A stretch of 64,000 bases of DNA from NCBI RefSeq assembly GCF_947179165.1, contig NC_077242.1, positions 46,951,097 through 47,015,096 of the forward strand, given 5' to 3'. Shown here piece by piece: positions 23,336 through 33,340 of this stretch. The stretch comes from Solanum dulcamara. Its lineage: Eukaryota; Streptophyta; Magnoliopsida; Solanales; Solanaceae. Within the stretch, counting starts at the first letter, position 1. Each line of letters starts with the position of its first letter. The notes below the pieces were generated by a model. The model made no database searches, was not told the origin of the DNA, and saw only the letters and a list, made by a program, of their open reading frames with translations. Both the position numbers and the translations under genes were made by a program.

Positions 23336-23577
23336 CACTTTAGGGTTGAGTTAGGCCAGGTGTTATATCTTTACATGATATCAGAGCCAAATCCATCCCG
23401 TTTGGGCTCCCAATCCAGGCTACAGTTGGCCTGGGCGTGAAGAGGGGTGTTAGAGTGTATAAAAGTTCCACATTGGTTGGAGAATGAACTGGTGATCTGC
23501 TTATATCGACTTGGGCAATCCTCCCTCAAGATCTTAGCTTTTGGGGTTGAATTATGCCCATGTGTCAAATCTTTACA
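23336..23577 (+). mobile_element. TRIM (small LTR element), 5' LTR truncated
   Basis: The end of a 5' LTR (23336-23375, ending ATCTTTACA) is followed by an initiator-tRNA-type PBS TGATATCAGAGCC at 23376-23388. A short non-coding internal region comes next, then a purine tract GTGAAGAGGGG at 23437-23447 and a complete 130-bp 3' LTR 23448-23577 that starts TGTTAGAGTG and ends AAATCTTTACA. Both LTR ends match over about 40 bp. It contains the widespread TTCCACATTGGTTGGAG motif of plant TRIM LTRs. It has no coding capacity and joins the copia LTR end directly. Confidence 0.75.
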
Positions 23578-23613
23578 ACAATCAATAATATTTTTTTTCT
23601 CATATTTCTCACA

Positions 23614-23625
23614 TGGTATCAGAGC
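23614..23625 (+). other. Copia primer-binding site
   Basis: TGGTATCAGAGC, the standard initiator-Met-tRNA complement in plant copia elements, directly follows the LTR end TTTCTCACA. Confidence 0.85.
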
Positions 23626-24083
23626 AATTGTGGACAAAAAATATCACATGTCACAATGTTGATTTTTCGGTGACTATCAATGACTGATTTACATTTTTTT
23701 CTGTTTTTTAAGTGTTGTGCGAAAACCAACACCACTAGAAGGTGTGATATACCTAGGTGAGCAAACCCAGTGAGCTCCTAGTAGCTTTAGATTTGCACCA
23801 CCATGCGCCTCACGGGCCGGCGCATGTGAGCTTTTCCGATTAGGTCTTTCGACATTTTTTTCCCAGTGAGGTCGCCTCTCATTTTGAGGCTGACCATATA
23901 ATTATTTTTTGATTCCAACCAGTTTTGGCAACCAGATCGTATTTTCGACGACTGAATATTTATTTTCTAAATTCTGGCACCTTATTTCCAATTTCTTTTA
24001 GGGGAAAAATTCTGATTGCACAAGTGTTTTTTGGGGTTGACACTTTTGGCATAAAAAATATGATAATTTGAAGTTCGAGTGCT

Positions 24084-24888
24084 ATGATCGCTTTCGACCC
24101 ATTAATGGAAAGTTCAAATTATCTAGCTTGGGCCTCCTCGATTGAGCCATTGTGCAAAGGTCAAGTGTTTAAGATCACTTAACAAACAAAGCATATGCGG
24201 TAGATGAAAAGGCAAAGTCTAGTACGAAAGATGCAACAGCCAAAGCACAATGGGAGAAGGTTGATGCTCAATTATGTAGTCTCTTGTGGCGCTCAATTGA
24301 TTCCAGGTTAATGCCCTTATTTTGCCCATTCAAACATGTTATTCAGTTTGTAAAAGGCTCGTGATTTATACACTAATGACATATCTTGTTTCTATGACGT
24401 GATATCAAGAATGACCAACTTAAAAAAAAGAATCTGATATGTCTACTTACTTGGGACAAGTAGTCATGGAGGAATTTGAAACATTGATGCCCGTCACTAC
24501 GAACATGGAAAAATAACAAGAGCACAGACAAACGTTGCTTCTAGTTCTTACACTTGTTTGACTGCCTACTAAGCAATATTCAGTGCGTGATTGGATTTTA
24601 GGTAATCAGACGGTTCCTTCAATAGATAAGTTATTTTCTCGACTGCTTCATCTTGTGACACCTCCCAATCACAAAGGCATTTCATCATCCACTGTTGACT
24701 CCTCTATTCTCACATCTCAAACCATAAACAAACAAACATATCAATCTACGGAGAATCGGCGTGGAGGAGGTCGTTATGGGAAACCTCGATCCAAGTGCAG
24801 TTATTGCCATAAACTTGGACACACTCATGACATATGTTATATTTTGCATAGTCCACCACCCAATTATGATCCTATTGCTCTAAAGTAA
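24084..24888 (+). pseudogene. Copia gag remnant with zinc knuckle
   Basis: The probable start ATG at 24084 opens MIAFDPLMESSNYLAWASS, the usual copia gag N-terminus, and hits a stop after 32 codons. Further frames carry the DUF4219/UBN2-like middle in pieces. The last open segment (24583-24888) holds a CX2CX4HX4C zinc knuckle, CSYCHKLGHTHDIC, at 24796-24837 with all four metal ligands intact. Gag would package element RNA in cytoplasmic particles, but this copy is broken. Confidence 0.85.
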
Positions 24889-25099
24889 TATAATGAGTTT
24901 CTTTGGAATCATGCAAGTAAACAGATGTCTCCACAAGTAGCCTCGGTTGCTTTGCCTAATTAACCATCTAATAATGCTCATATTCCCCCGATATAGTATG
25001 ATGAATTCCTTCCGTATCAAGCAAGTAAGCAAGCTTTCCACAAGTAGCCATAGTTACTCAGCCTAATAGTTTTGTTGCTGGTAATTCTTTTGCTTATGT

Positions 25100-25320
25100 T
25101 TCACAATCTAGTACTGCTGGATCATGAGTCACGGACTCAAGCGCGTCTGATCATATTTCTGGTAATAGATCACTTTTGTCCAATGTTGTTTATTCATAAT
25201 CTCTTTCTGTCATTACTTTAGTCAATGGAATCCAAACAAAACCAAAAGGGGTTGGACAAGCCAAACTCCTATCTGTTTTCACCCTAGACTATGTTCAAAG
25301 TCTATTTTTTCATTAGTTCA
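25100..25320 (+). pseudogene. Copia protease remnant
   Basis: The aspartic protease active-site region reads TDSSASDHISGN from about 25131. The family signature at this place is DSGA; here the glycine codon is AGC (serine) at 25140-25142, so the catalytic loop is damaged. A stop precedes it by one codon. Sequence typical of the segment between protease and the integrase core is missing downstream. Confidence 0.8.
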
Positions 25321-25339
25321 TTCTAATATTTGGATTTTC

Positions 25340-25900
25340 TTAATGAAAGATCAATTTGAGTTATTTTCTATATTCAAAAGTTTCTTTGCTGAAACACAAT
25401 CAATTTAGTGTTTCTATTCGTACTTTTCATAGTGATAATTCCTTAGAATACTTAACCTCCCAATTTCAAAAGTTTATGACTCACCAAGGAATTAGTCAGC
25501 AAATATCTTTTTCGTACACTCCTCAACAAAACAGTGTAGCAGAACGAAAGAAAAGGCATCTAACTAAGTCTTCTTATTGAATCTCATGTTCTGCTGCGTT
25601 TTTGGGGCGATGCAGTCCTTGCATCTTGTTATTTAATTAATTTTCTTCTATTTAGAATCAGGTTCCACATTACATATTATTTCCTCTATCGCATCTCTAC
25701 TCTATCCCTCCTCCTGTCTTTGGGAGCACATGTTTTGTTCGTAACTTAGCCCAAGAGAAGATAAATTAGCCCTCGTGCCCTAAATGTGTCTTCCTTGGTG
25801 ACTCTTGAGTTTAAAAAGGGTATCGATTTTCACCTGACCTTCATCGATACTATATGTTTGCCAATGTCACATTCTTTGAATCCCAACCTTACTATACATC
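25340..25900 (+). pseudogene. Copia integrase remnant
   Basis: The readable core runs from LMKDQFELFS near 25345 through RTFHSDNSLEYL and on to YTPQQNSVAERKKRHL (ending about 25560). The second catalytic Asp and the Glu keep the D-35-E spacing, although N-terminal HHCC sequences and the first Asp are missing. After a frameshift the C-terminal part continues with FWGDAV and a Pro-rich stretch to about 26150. Confidence 0.85.
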
Positions 25901-26164
25901 TTGTGATCATCCGATGTCTCTAAGGTCTTACCTATACCTCCAGTCTTAGATGTACCGACTTTTGAGGAATCTACGGTTACTTCTACATCTCCAGTAACAA
26001 TGCCACCACTCCTGACTTATCATCGTCGTTCGCATCCAGCAGAAGTCCTAGACGATTCATGTCATGCACCAGACCCTGCTCCTACTGCAGACTTGCCCCC
26101 TCCTAGCCAATAGGTTACACTTCAAAAAGGTATACAATCAACTCAAAATGTTAACCCACATTAT

Positions 26165-27068
26165 ACTTTTTTGAGTTATCATAGTCTGTCCTCACCCCAT
26201 TATACTTTTGTATCATCTTTGTCTTCTATCTTCATTCCTAAGAGTACAAGTATAGCACTTCCTCATTCTGGATGGAGGCAGGCTATGATTGATGATATAT
26301 CTATTTTACATTCGAGTGGCACTTGGGAACTTGTCTCCCTTCCTGCAGGTAAATCTACTGTTGGTTGTTATTGGGTTTATGCAGTCAAAATTGGTCCAGA
26401 CGGTCAAGTTGATCAGCTTAAAGCTCGCCTTGTTGCCAAAGGATATAGTTAAATATTTGGGCTAGATTATAATGACACTTTCGCTCCCATGGCTAAAATA
26501 TCATTTGAATGTCTTTTTCTATCTATGGTTGTTGTTCGTCATTGACTGTGGACATTAAGAATGCTTTTTTGCATTATAATCTTAAGGAAGAAGTCTATAT
26601 GGAGCAGCCACTTGATTTTGTTGCTAAGGGGAGTCTAGTAGTCTTGCATGTCAATTGTGTAGGACATTTATGGTCTGAAATAGTCTCAACTTAGTTTGAA
26701 AAGTTCAATACAGTAATCCAAGAGTTTGGCATGACTCATAGTGGAGCTGATCGCTCTGTGTTTATAGATATTTTGCACCAAATCTATGTATTTATTTGGT
26801 TCTTTACGTTGATGATATCGTTATCACCAACAATGATCAAGATGGTATAACTAATTTGAAGCAATATCTCTTTCAACATTTTCAGACTAAAGACCTCGGC
26901 AGACTAAAGTATTTTCTAGGTATTGAAGTTGCTCAATCTAGATCAGATATTGTTATATCTCAACACAAGTATGCCTTAGGCATTCTTGAGGAGATAGGAA
27001 TAATGGGATATAAGCCCATTGACACTCCTATGGATCCGAATGTTGAACTCCTTCCTGAAAAGGGGTAG
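26165..27068 (+). pseudogene. Copia reverse transcriptase remnant
   Basis: RT starts at WRQAMIDDISILHSSGTWEL, with VYAVKIGPDGQVDQLKARLV before a stop at about 26451. DIKNAFLH (catalytic Asp) follows at about 26548-26571, with EEVYMEQP next. The YVDD active site is intact at 26805-26816, then LGRLKYFLGIEVAQS. Frames shift between the blocks, so no continuous polymerase can be made. Confidence 0.9.
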
Positions 27069-27727
27069 CCACTCAATAATCCTAAAAGGTATAGACGGCC
27101 GGTTGGAAAGTTGAATTATCTCACAGTGACTAGGACTGAAATCTCTTCTCATGTGAGTGTCTTAAGTCAGTTTATGAATTTTCCTTGTGATAATCATTGG
27201 GATGCAATTGTTCATATTCTACGATATATAAAGTAGATCTCGATAAAGGACTACTCTTCAAGGATCAAAGCCATAAGTATATCACCAGATACACAAACGC
27301 TGATTGGGCAGGATCACCCTCTAATAGACGTTCTACATCTAAATATTGTATTTCAGTAGGAGGTAATTTGGTGTCACGGAAGAGCAAGAAATGGAGTGTG
27401 GTTGCTTGATTTAGTGCAGAAGCAAAATAACGAGCAATGGCTGTAGCAACTTGTGAGCTAATTTGAATCAAACAGTTGTTGAGAAAACTATTGCTTAGAG
27501 AAACCGTTCATATGGAACTTGTTTGTGATAATCAAGCGGCCATTCATATCGTATCAAATCCAGTATTTCATGAGAGGACTAAACACATTGAGATTGATTG
27601 TCACTTTATTAGAGAAAAGATACTCTCAGGAGATATTGTTACCCAATTTGTGAAGTCAAGTGATCAACTTGTAGATATCTTCACCAAGTCCCTCACTGGT
27701 CCTCGTATTAATATATTGTTTTTATGA
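27069..27727 (+). pseudogene. Copia RNase H remnant
   Basis: LNYLTVTRTEIS (about 27111) leads into RNase H with YTNADWAGSPSNRRSTS near 27285-27330; the usual first catalytic Asp of this motif (DADW) is Asn. [18 protein letters not shown] and [17 protein letters not shown] follow, and the last frame ends [15 protein letters not shown] before TGA at 27727. Stops at two places in the middle. Confidence 0.88.
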
Positions 27728-27797
27728 CAAAAGTCCGCATATTAATTATATTTGTAACAGGCTAAGTACATATGATTTGTATGCACTAGCTTGAGTG

Positions 27798-28659
27798 CAG
27801 TGTTATTAAAAGAGAGCGCTTCATCGCTTAAAGCAAGAAGCGAAGCGACATTGTTGCGCTTTACTTCCTTGAAGCGAGGCGATATTGAAGAAGCAAGAAG
27901 CGCGCTTTTGATAAAAGCGAGAAAAGGCTCGCTTAAGCGAGATAAGCGCTACTAGGGTTTTTATATTTTAATTTTTGTAAAAATACTTACTTCAGTTTTT
28001 CCAAATATTTTCTGTTGTGATTGCACGACCGTTCCTCCCCTCCCCTCTCCTCTTTCTATTTCTCTGCTACGTATGTTTATATTCTCTCTTCTCTTCTCTT
28101 CTTTTTAATTTTTTTTTGTAGTGCTACTTAAGTAGATAGTCTCTATTTTTTTTCTTTCCTGATTTTAGGTTTTCAGTTACTGCATTGCCTATCTGTAATG
28201 CTACTGCCATGCTCTATTTTTTTCTTTTTTCTGTTTTGCTGCTCTGTTTTGTCTCTATTTTTTTTTCCTTTTATTTTTTGTTGTTATGTGACCGAGTTAC
28301 TATTTTATTTTTGATTGTAGTAAGTTGTATATTCTTATTCGATGGCACAAAAAAAGAGATCTAGCTTAGGCGTATGGAACTCCAATGATTGCTCCCGTTG
28401 TGATTTGTTTATGCATTTGCTTTATATGTTATGACTTATGAGGATTATTTACTATCTAGTTACTTTTTAATCTAAAAATTGAAAGATTTGTTTAATATGT
28501 TACCTCTATTGAGTTCTTGATTATTTATCTATGCATATTTAATATTTTTTATTTTTATACTAAATAGCGCTTTATTTGAAAAAAGTGTGCGCTTCGCTTC
28601 TCGCTTCTGTGAAGCGAACTCTCATCACTTTTTTCCGCTTTTTGCTTCTCAAAACACTG
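27798..28659. mobile_element. hAT-type MITE inserted beside the copia PPT
   Basis: The 862-bp insert begins CAGTGTTATT and ends AAAACACTG; its ends are inverted (GCAGTGTT outward on both strands). The terminal regions are rich in AAGCGAAGCG / CGCTTCGCTT inverted motifs. The flanks are CTTGAGTG (27790-27797) and CTTGAGGG (28660-28667), an 8-bp target duplication with one mismatch, as expected for hAT. The interior is T/CT-rich with no coding frame. Removing it restores the normal copia junction CTTGAGGGGGAATG followed by the LTR. Confidence 0.85.
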
Positions 28660-28671
28660 CTTGAGGGGGAA
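28660..28671 (+). other. Copia polypurine tract
   Basis: CTTGAGGGGGAA lies immediately before the LTR start TGTTAGAATA. Its first eight bases are also one copy of the MITE target duplication. Confidence 0.8.
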
Positions 28672-28842
28672 TGTTAGAATAAGAATAGGTATACACAATC
28701 CTAATTAGAATAAGAATAGGAATAAAAATAGTATATAATATTCTACTTGATAAAGGACTGTATTATAGTGTCTATAAATAGGGTTCTTTGTGTAATAATG
28801 TAGATACACAATCAATAATATTTTTTCTTTCATATTTCTCAC
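28672..28842 (+). mobile_element. Copia 3' LTR
   Basis: It starts TGTTAGAATAAGAATAGG and includes CTATAAATAGGG at about 28770 (a TATAAATA box). It ends near CATATTTCTCAC, matching the last 36 bp of the 5' remnant. About 170 bp, typical of a short-LTR copia lineage. Confidence 0.8.
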
Positions 28843-29542
28843 TGTATCCAACAATTTAAACAAGAAAATCGTCATTTAGATTAGAATTCTATCTACTCCT
28901 ATAAGTTTCAAGTTTGTCAAATCCTTCTATTCTCTTATGACCAAATTATATCTACCGAAACATGCTTTTTCACATGGTCAAATTTATGCTGCACTTTCAA
29001 GAGGGATTTCAATGTCAATAACAAGAGTTTTGGTTATGACAGAGCAACAGAAACGAATGAAAGGAACATACACCTGGAATATCATCTAGAAGAAAGCATT
29101 AGGTGAGATACGGTTAATTACATGAGTGTACCTCATGAAAGAAAAATAAGTAAAAGCAATTACATGTTCTAACTGAATATTGATTGTATCTTTATAGGTT
29201 TAGACAATATGTAATTATCTTGACATCTGCAAATAAGACACCATTTAACGATCAATATTGATCATTCCAAAAATTGCTTACTTTATTCATTTGTGTATAA
29301 ATTTTAAATTAATAGTGTTGATATAATTTAACAAAAACTATACACTCCAATGTCAAGCAATATACTATCAACTTGACTAGATGACCCCAGAACCACGTGC
29401 AACACACGTTTCGAGAGACTACTCTTATTAAAATGTCTAAAAAACATAGATTGAGCAACTCTTTTAAACTTTTAACATACACTACTTGAGAACTGCATCA
29501 TCAAATAGTCCTATTTTAAATTGTCAATGAAGAAATAAGTAA
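28843..29542. other. Unassigned AT-rich DNA
   Basis: I looked on the minus strand for further exons of the NUP88 fragment that ends at 29543 and found none. No repeat termini seen. Confidence 0.5.
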
Positions 29543-29665
29543 CTGAAAACCGAATCAGAAGAGAGAATTCTAAGATGGGAGTCACTGTAAGGATGCCAAC
29601 AAACCTTCAACGTGCGTATTGCGATGTTTTTGTCAAAGTAGATCTCTGAACCAACTAAAACTGTC
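29543..29665 (-). pseudogene. NUP88: NUP88-like exon 3, donor lost
   Basis: The acceptor GGTTACAG|GACAGTT at 29666/29665 supplies the third base of the split Arg codon (CG|G), giving ICR-TVLVGSEIYFDKN across the junction, then IRTLKVCWHPYSDSHL and RILSSDSVF. After GTTTTCAG (ending 29543) the sequence is TTACTT, where one more G would give a standard GTTACTT donor. Otherwise the frame runs to a TGA ten codons on. A donor at TCG|GTTTTC (29551/29550) is an alternative. Confidence 0.75.
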
Positions 29666-30079
29666 CTGTAACCAGCAATGGGAAATGAACACATTTAATG
29701 TGACTTCAAATGCACCACAAGTGATTATCAGAAAACAAACTTACCCTCAAATATTGGTACTGAAGAAGTAGCTATCATGTCTATTTTGATTTTATCTACT
29801 AATACAGGTGAGAGGATAATCTGACTGGTTTGCTCAAGGATTACAGTAATAAATGTTCTTCATTCTTAGAAAGAGACTCTTATTCGTTTGACATTACCTG
29901 ATGTTTCCCTTTGCAGTATAGAACATAAGTTAGGAGGTGCAAACAAACAACCTTGCATTCGATGACTATAAAAGTACTCTATTTGATATTAAAATACAAA
30001 CAAATTAAAGTAAACCAGAGACACTTTGAAAATATTTATTTAATCTTTTTCTAATAAAGCACATAATACCATCAATGTG
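29666..30079. other. NUP88 intron 2, distal part, no feature seen
   Basis: AT-rich intronic-type sequence with no recognisable repeat ends. Confidence 0.45.
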
Positions 30080-30260
30080 AGTTAACTCCTATATATAAGG
30101 TACTCTTCTCTCCTTCGAGACTCTCTTCTCCTGCGCGACTCTTCTTCTCTCTTCTTCTTTCTTCTTCAGTTCTTCTCAGCTCAGTAGGTACATTTTCAGC
30201 TCCTTTTTTTCTTCTTCTTTTCTCTTCTTGTTCTGTTCTTTTCTTCTCATTCTTTCATAT
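30080..30260 (+). promoter_or_regulatory. Possible core promoter: TATATATAAG and CT-rich leader
   Basis: TATATATAAGG at about 30091-30101 is followed by about 90 bp of CTTCTCTTCTTC-type sequence, the usual look of a plant TATA promoter and 5' leader. No credible plus-strand ORF follows. It may belong to an unrecognised transposon, because T-rich sequence and a GCGCCTCACCGCGAGGC-type terminal motif follow at 30600-30650. Confidence 0.25.
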
Positions 30261-30599
30261 GCATTTAGCACAACATTGTGCAGTCTCTGTTTTTTATGCT
30301 CTATTTTTTTATTTCTGGAGCTACTGACTACAATTTGCCTATATTTTAAAAAAATAATAATTAATCCTTCTATGTTTATTTCTGTCCTTCTCAGTTTAGT
30401 TTTATACTAATTTGATAATCTTGAAGAAGAATAGACTTTGAGTTCTAGTATTCCTTGTCAATTGTCTTATGAATTATTGAGTGATACAAGTTCTTGACTT
30501 TTAGTATCTACTATTAGTTTTTGAATTAAAATATTTGCTAATATATGTTATATTGCAATTGAGATTATGAATATTTATATATGTAATTAAATATTTTAA

Positions 30600-31560
30600 G
30601 TTTTTGGTGGCGCCTAAATTCAAAAAGGCTAGCGCCTCACCGCGAGGCAGACCCTTATCGTCTTTCGTCATCCAAACACTGCCCTATACTAAATGGAGCC
30701 TGCAAAGAAATATGGAATATGTAGGTATGCTTGATATTATGCTCTTCACTAGTGCTTCCTTTCCCCCTTTTGATGAATATCTCTTCTGTCAGCCTGCTAG
30801 TCACCTTTCAAATCTTTTAGTTACTGAATCTCACACAACTTGCCCTTGTTTGAAACACCCAATGGCAATCCAAGGTAAATAGTAAGGAGAGTTTTATTCG
30901 TACAATTGCATTTGTGCTAGGTGTTCAATATTGTCCACCTTATCCACGAAAATGATCTCACTTTAAGTGTTGATCTTGAGCTTTGACACTACTTGGAATT
31001 ATATGAAGGTTTATTTCAAGGAACTCAACTAGAAAATATCTGAACATATATCCCCATTAGATACACACTAGTATGTCATCAGCAAATAATATGTGTGTGA
31101 CCATTATGCAACTATGTTCACTAATCAAGGTTGAGAATCTCTAACCTCCCGTCACAACTTCATCTATCATCTTACTTCAGACTTCCATCATCAAATTGTA
31201 CAACATAGAAAATAATGGACCCCTTACCCCAAGCCTCACGAGCTTTTCCACCTGCAATTGAACACTTGTATGAGGTGGTCAACATTGTCCACCTCGTCCA
31301 CTGAGATGATCTTAAATTTTAGTGTTGATCTTGAACTTTGACACTACTTTGAAGTATATGAAGGTTTAATTCAAGGAAAACAACTAGAAATTATCTTTAT
31401 CACATACACACTAGTATGTTAAACTGAAAAAATCTTCAAATCACCTCCTACCACAATTTCATCAATCATCTTATTTCAAACTTCCATCACCAAATTGAAC
31501 AGTATGGGAAATAACAAGGACCCCTTATGTTAAGCCACTCGATCTTTCAATTGGCTCTTA
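30600..31560 (-). pseudogene. LINE reverse transcriptase fragment, partly duplicated
   Basis: On the minus strand, about 31540-31500 reads LFPILFNLVMEV and NKMIDEIVVGGDLK, the palm motif after the QGDP box of L1-type LINE RTs. The second copy (31245-31140) repeats it and is followed by THILFADDILVCI, with the FADD active site at 31086-31075. ISVDEVDNVDHL precedes each repeat boundary, and YLGLPLGVSNKGK lies at about 30875-30835. So the RT palm-thumb region is duplicated head to tail and riddled with stops. No endonuclease domain or poly-A tail was identified. Confidence 0.7.
30905..31545 (-). repeat. Head-to-tail duplication of about 340 bp in the LINE fragment
   Basis: Sequence 30905-31245 is repeated, diverged, at about 31262-31545; shared blocks include TTGTCCACCT, GTGTTGATCTTGA, CTTTGACACTACTT and ATACACACTAGTATGT. 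The second copy has lost the FADD region. Confidence 0.75.
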
Positions 31561-32439
31561 TCCCATAATAATAAAATTCTTCCCTCACTCAATATTATTA
31601 GACATTAATGTGTTGTACTTAACCATCACCCCCAGACACACATTTCTCATCATTGCATCTGTCATGAGCTCCATTATTGTAATTTCTTGAAAACGTAGTA
31701 GATTCACCTCCCATTTTCCAACACCTACTTGGATGATGTCCGTTTTCATTTGTGTCACCCAACCCCCTCACAAAACATATCTTTATATATCAATATCTAA
31801 TATATCCTTACAACTGTATCCCTTTCCACTTCCATCATTCTCCTCATAGACACCCATATCTCCTTTCATACACTATAATTTTACCTCTTCCTCCTCGTGG
31901 TTTGTCCAACCTAGTATCCACCCCCCCTCCATCTCCGCTAACTCTTCTTGCCTATTGAAATATCAATAAGAAACTCTACACTCATATCCTCCTTTCTTTT
32001 AAAAGAAACCCCTAAAACTCCCCAAAGTTGAGGAATTGTTTCCACACCCACTTTGTCATTCTCCTCCGCCCTTAATTGATGGCTAAAGGCTGGCCATTTT
32101 AATCTATGTTCCTATTGCTTTCTTTCTCGAAAAATTATTCTCCCTGTCAAGCCTGACTTCATTGCCCAATTCTACTAGTTGCCTACCCCTATGAAGCATG
32201 TGTCTTGGGTGGTGGACCTCCTTAATTGTTCTTCTCGAAGATTGATTATCTTAGTCCTTCCAAATTACAACCTTATTCTTGTTATGGGTTTATTATACCT
32301 TCAGAATCAAGATAGTACTATTAGATTTAATAAAAAAAAATAGCCATGCGAGAAAGTAAGCCCCACAAACCAAAGTGGCAAAAATCAAATAGAATTTGTT
32401 ATGGAAACCAGCTAGCGGAATATTATTACATATGAGAAC
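31561..32439. other. Unassigned DNA inside NUP88 intron 2
   Basis: Possibly more LINE-derived sequence on the minus strand, but no motif is clear enough to call. Pyrimidine-rich tracts at 31790-31950. Confidence 0.4.
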
Positions 32440-32900
32440 ATAGAAATGGAGAAAATAATAGCCAAAATAGGATACATTCTGATTAGTGCGCTCACTAAAG
32501 GGAAATCTGAAGACCACTCCCTTTTATCCTTTCTCTTTCCCCTTCTTGCTCTCCTTCCTCAATATTTAACACAATCAACACTCCCCCTCAAGTTCGACAA
32601 AAATGTCGCACATGCCCAACTAGCAAATCAAAGTATGAAAAGTCATTTTGTTTCCTTCTATAATAACATCCTCTAGTTCTTTTTCCAATAGTACACGAAG
32701 TAAACTCATGGTGCCACTAGTAACGTTCTCTCTGACAAGTGTCGATCATTTTCAATATGTTTTGTTCAGTTTGAGCTACATTGAACACTATGGTCATTGC
32801 ACACCCTATCAACTCATTCCATTATTCAAGCCTAAAAAAATTGTAGTTTTGTTCCCTAATCTATCACCTTTGTATAGAACTCTCATGGCTTCCTCTAAAT
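32440..32900 (-). mobile_element. Copia 3' end remnant: RNase H tail, PPT, LTR start
   Basis: On the minus strand, a stretch from about 32790 reads NILKMIDTCQRER, then VTSGTMSLLRV, and LGMCDIFVELEGEC at the end, which is the C-terminal copia RNase H pattern. The PPT GAGGGGGAG (complement of 32581-32589) and an LTR start TGTTGATTGTGTTAAATATT reading left from 32580 follow. This differs from the copia family at 23578-28842. The left LTR end and the rest of the element were not found. Confidence 0.65.
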
Positions 32901-33249
32901 CAGCAAAATGAATGATGACTACTCTAATGTCTCCCAATAAGCACACCTCCAAGTATCTAGTTAGCAAAATCGTTAAAACGACTTTTCCCAGCCTAATCCA
33001 GTTCTAGTTGGGTGGAGAATTCAATAGTCCATCTTAGTCCTTCATTTGAAAAGGCCTTCATAATGTTAGCTCAATTAACCTAGTGAGTCGCCCGCGGGCT
33101 AGCATTTTAATTTCTTTTTGGATAAATCTACAAGATGGTTCATAATTTGGATGGAGGAGAACTTCTAAATGGCATGTGTGAATAAGGTTTATCAAATTTT
33201 TCACTTACTAGAGAATATAGATTGTGTAAAGTGTATAGACTTTATTGAT

Positions 33250-33340
33250 AATTTTATTCAAAGAATGGAAGCAGACACACTCTCCAACGCCCCACCTCAA
33301 CCACCTTAAAATTATAATTTTATTCAAAGAATGGAAGCAG
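33250..33340 (+). repeat. Short direct repeat, 25 bp twice
   Basis: AATTTTATTCAAAGAATGGAAGCAG is present in two exact copies, 33250-33274 and 33316-33340, 66 bp apart, separated by CCCCACC-rich sequence. Confidence 0.8.

Larger units (their letters stand above)
23578..28842 (+). mobile_element. Degenerate Ty1/copia element with short LTRs
   Basis: Order on the plus strand is remnant 5' LTR (23578-23613), PBS TGGTATCAGAGC (23614-23625), gag, protease, integrase, reverse transcriptase, RNase H, PPT and 3' LTR (28672 to about 28842). This is the canonical copia order with integrase before RT. Without the MITE inserted at 27798-28659 the element is about 4.4 kb. Many stops and frameshifts, and a deletion between protease and integrase, make it non-autonomous. 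The 5' LTR keeps only its last 36 bp because the TRIM replaces the rest. Confidence 0.9.

Noticed and set aside
30604..30882. 92-codon plus-strand frame
   Set aside because: Antisense to the minus-strand LINE fragment (YLGLPLG region); shadow ORF.
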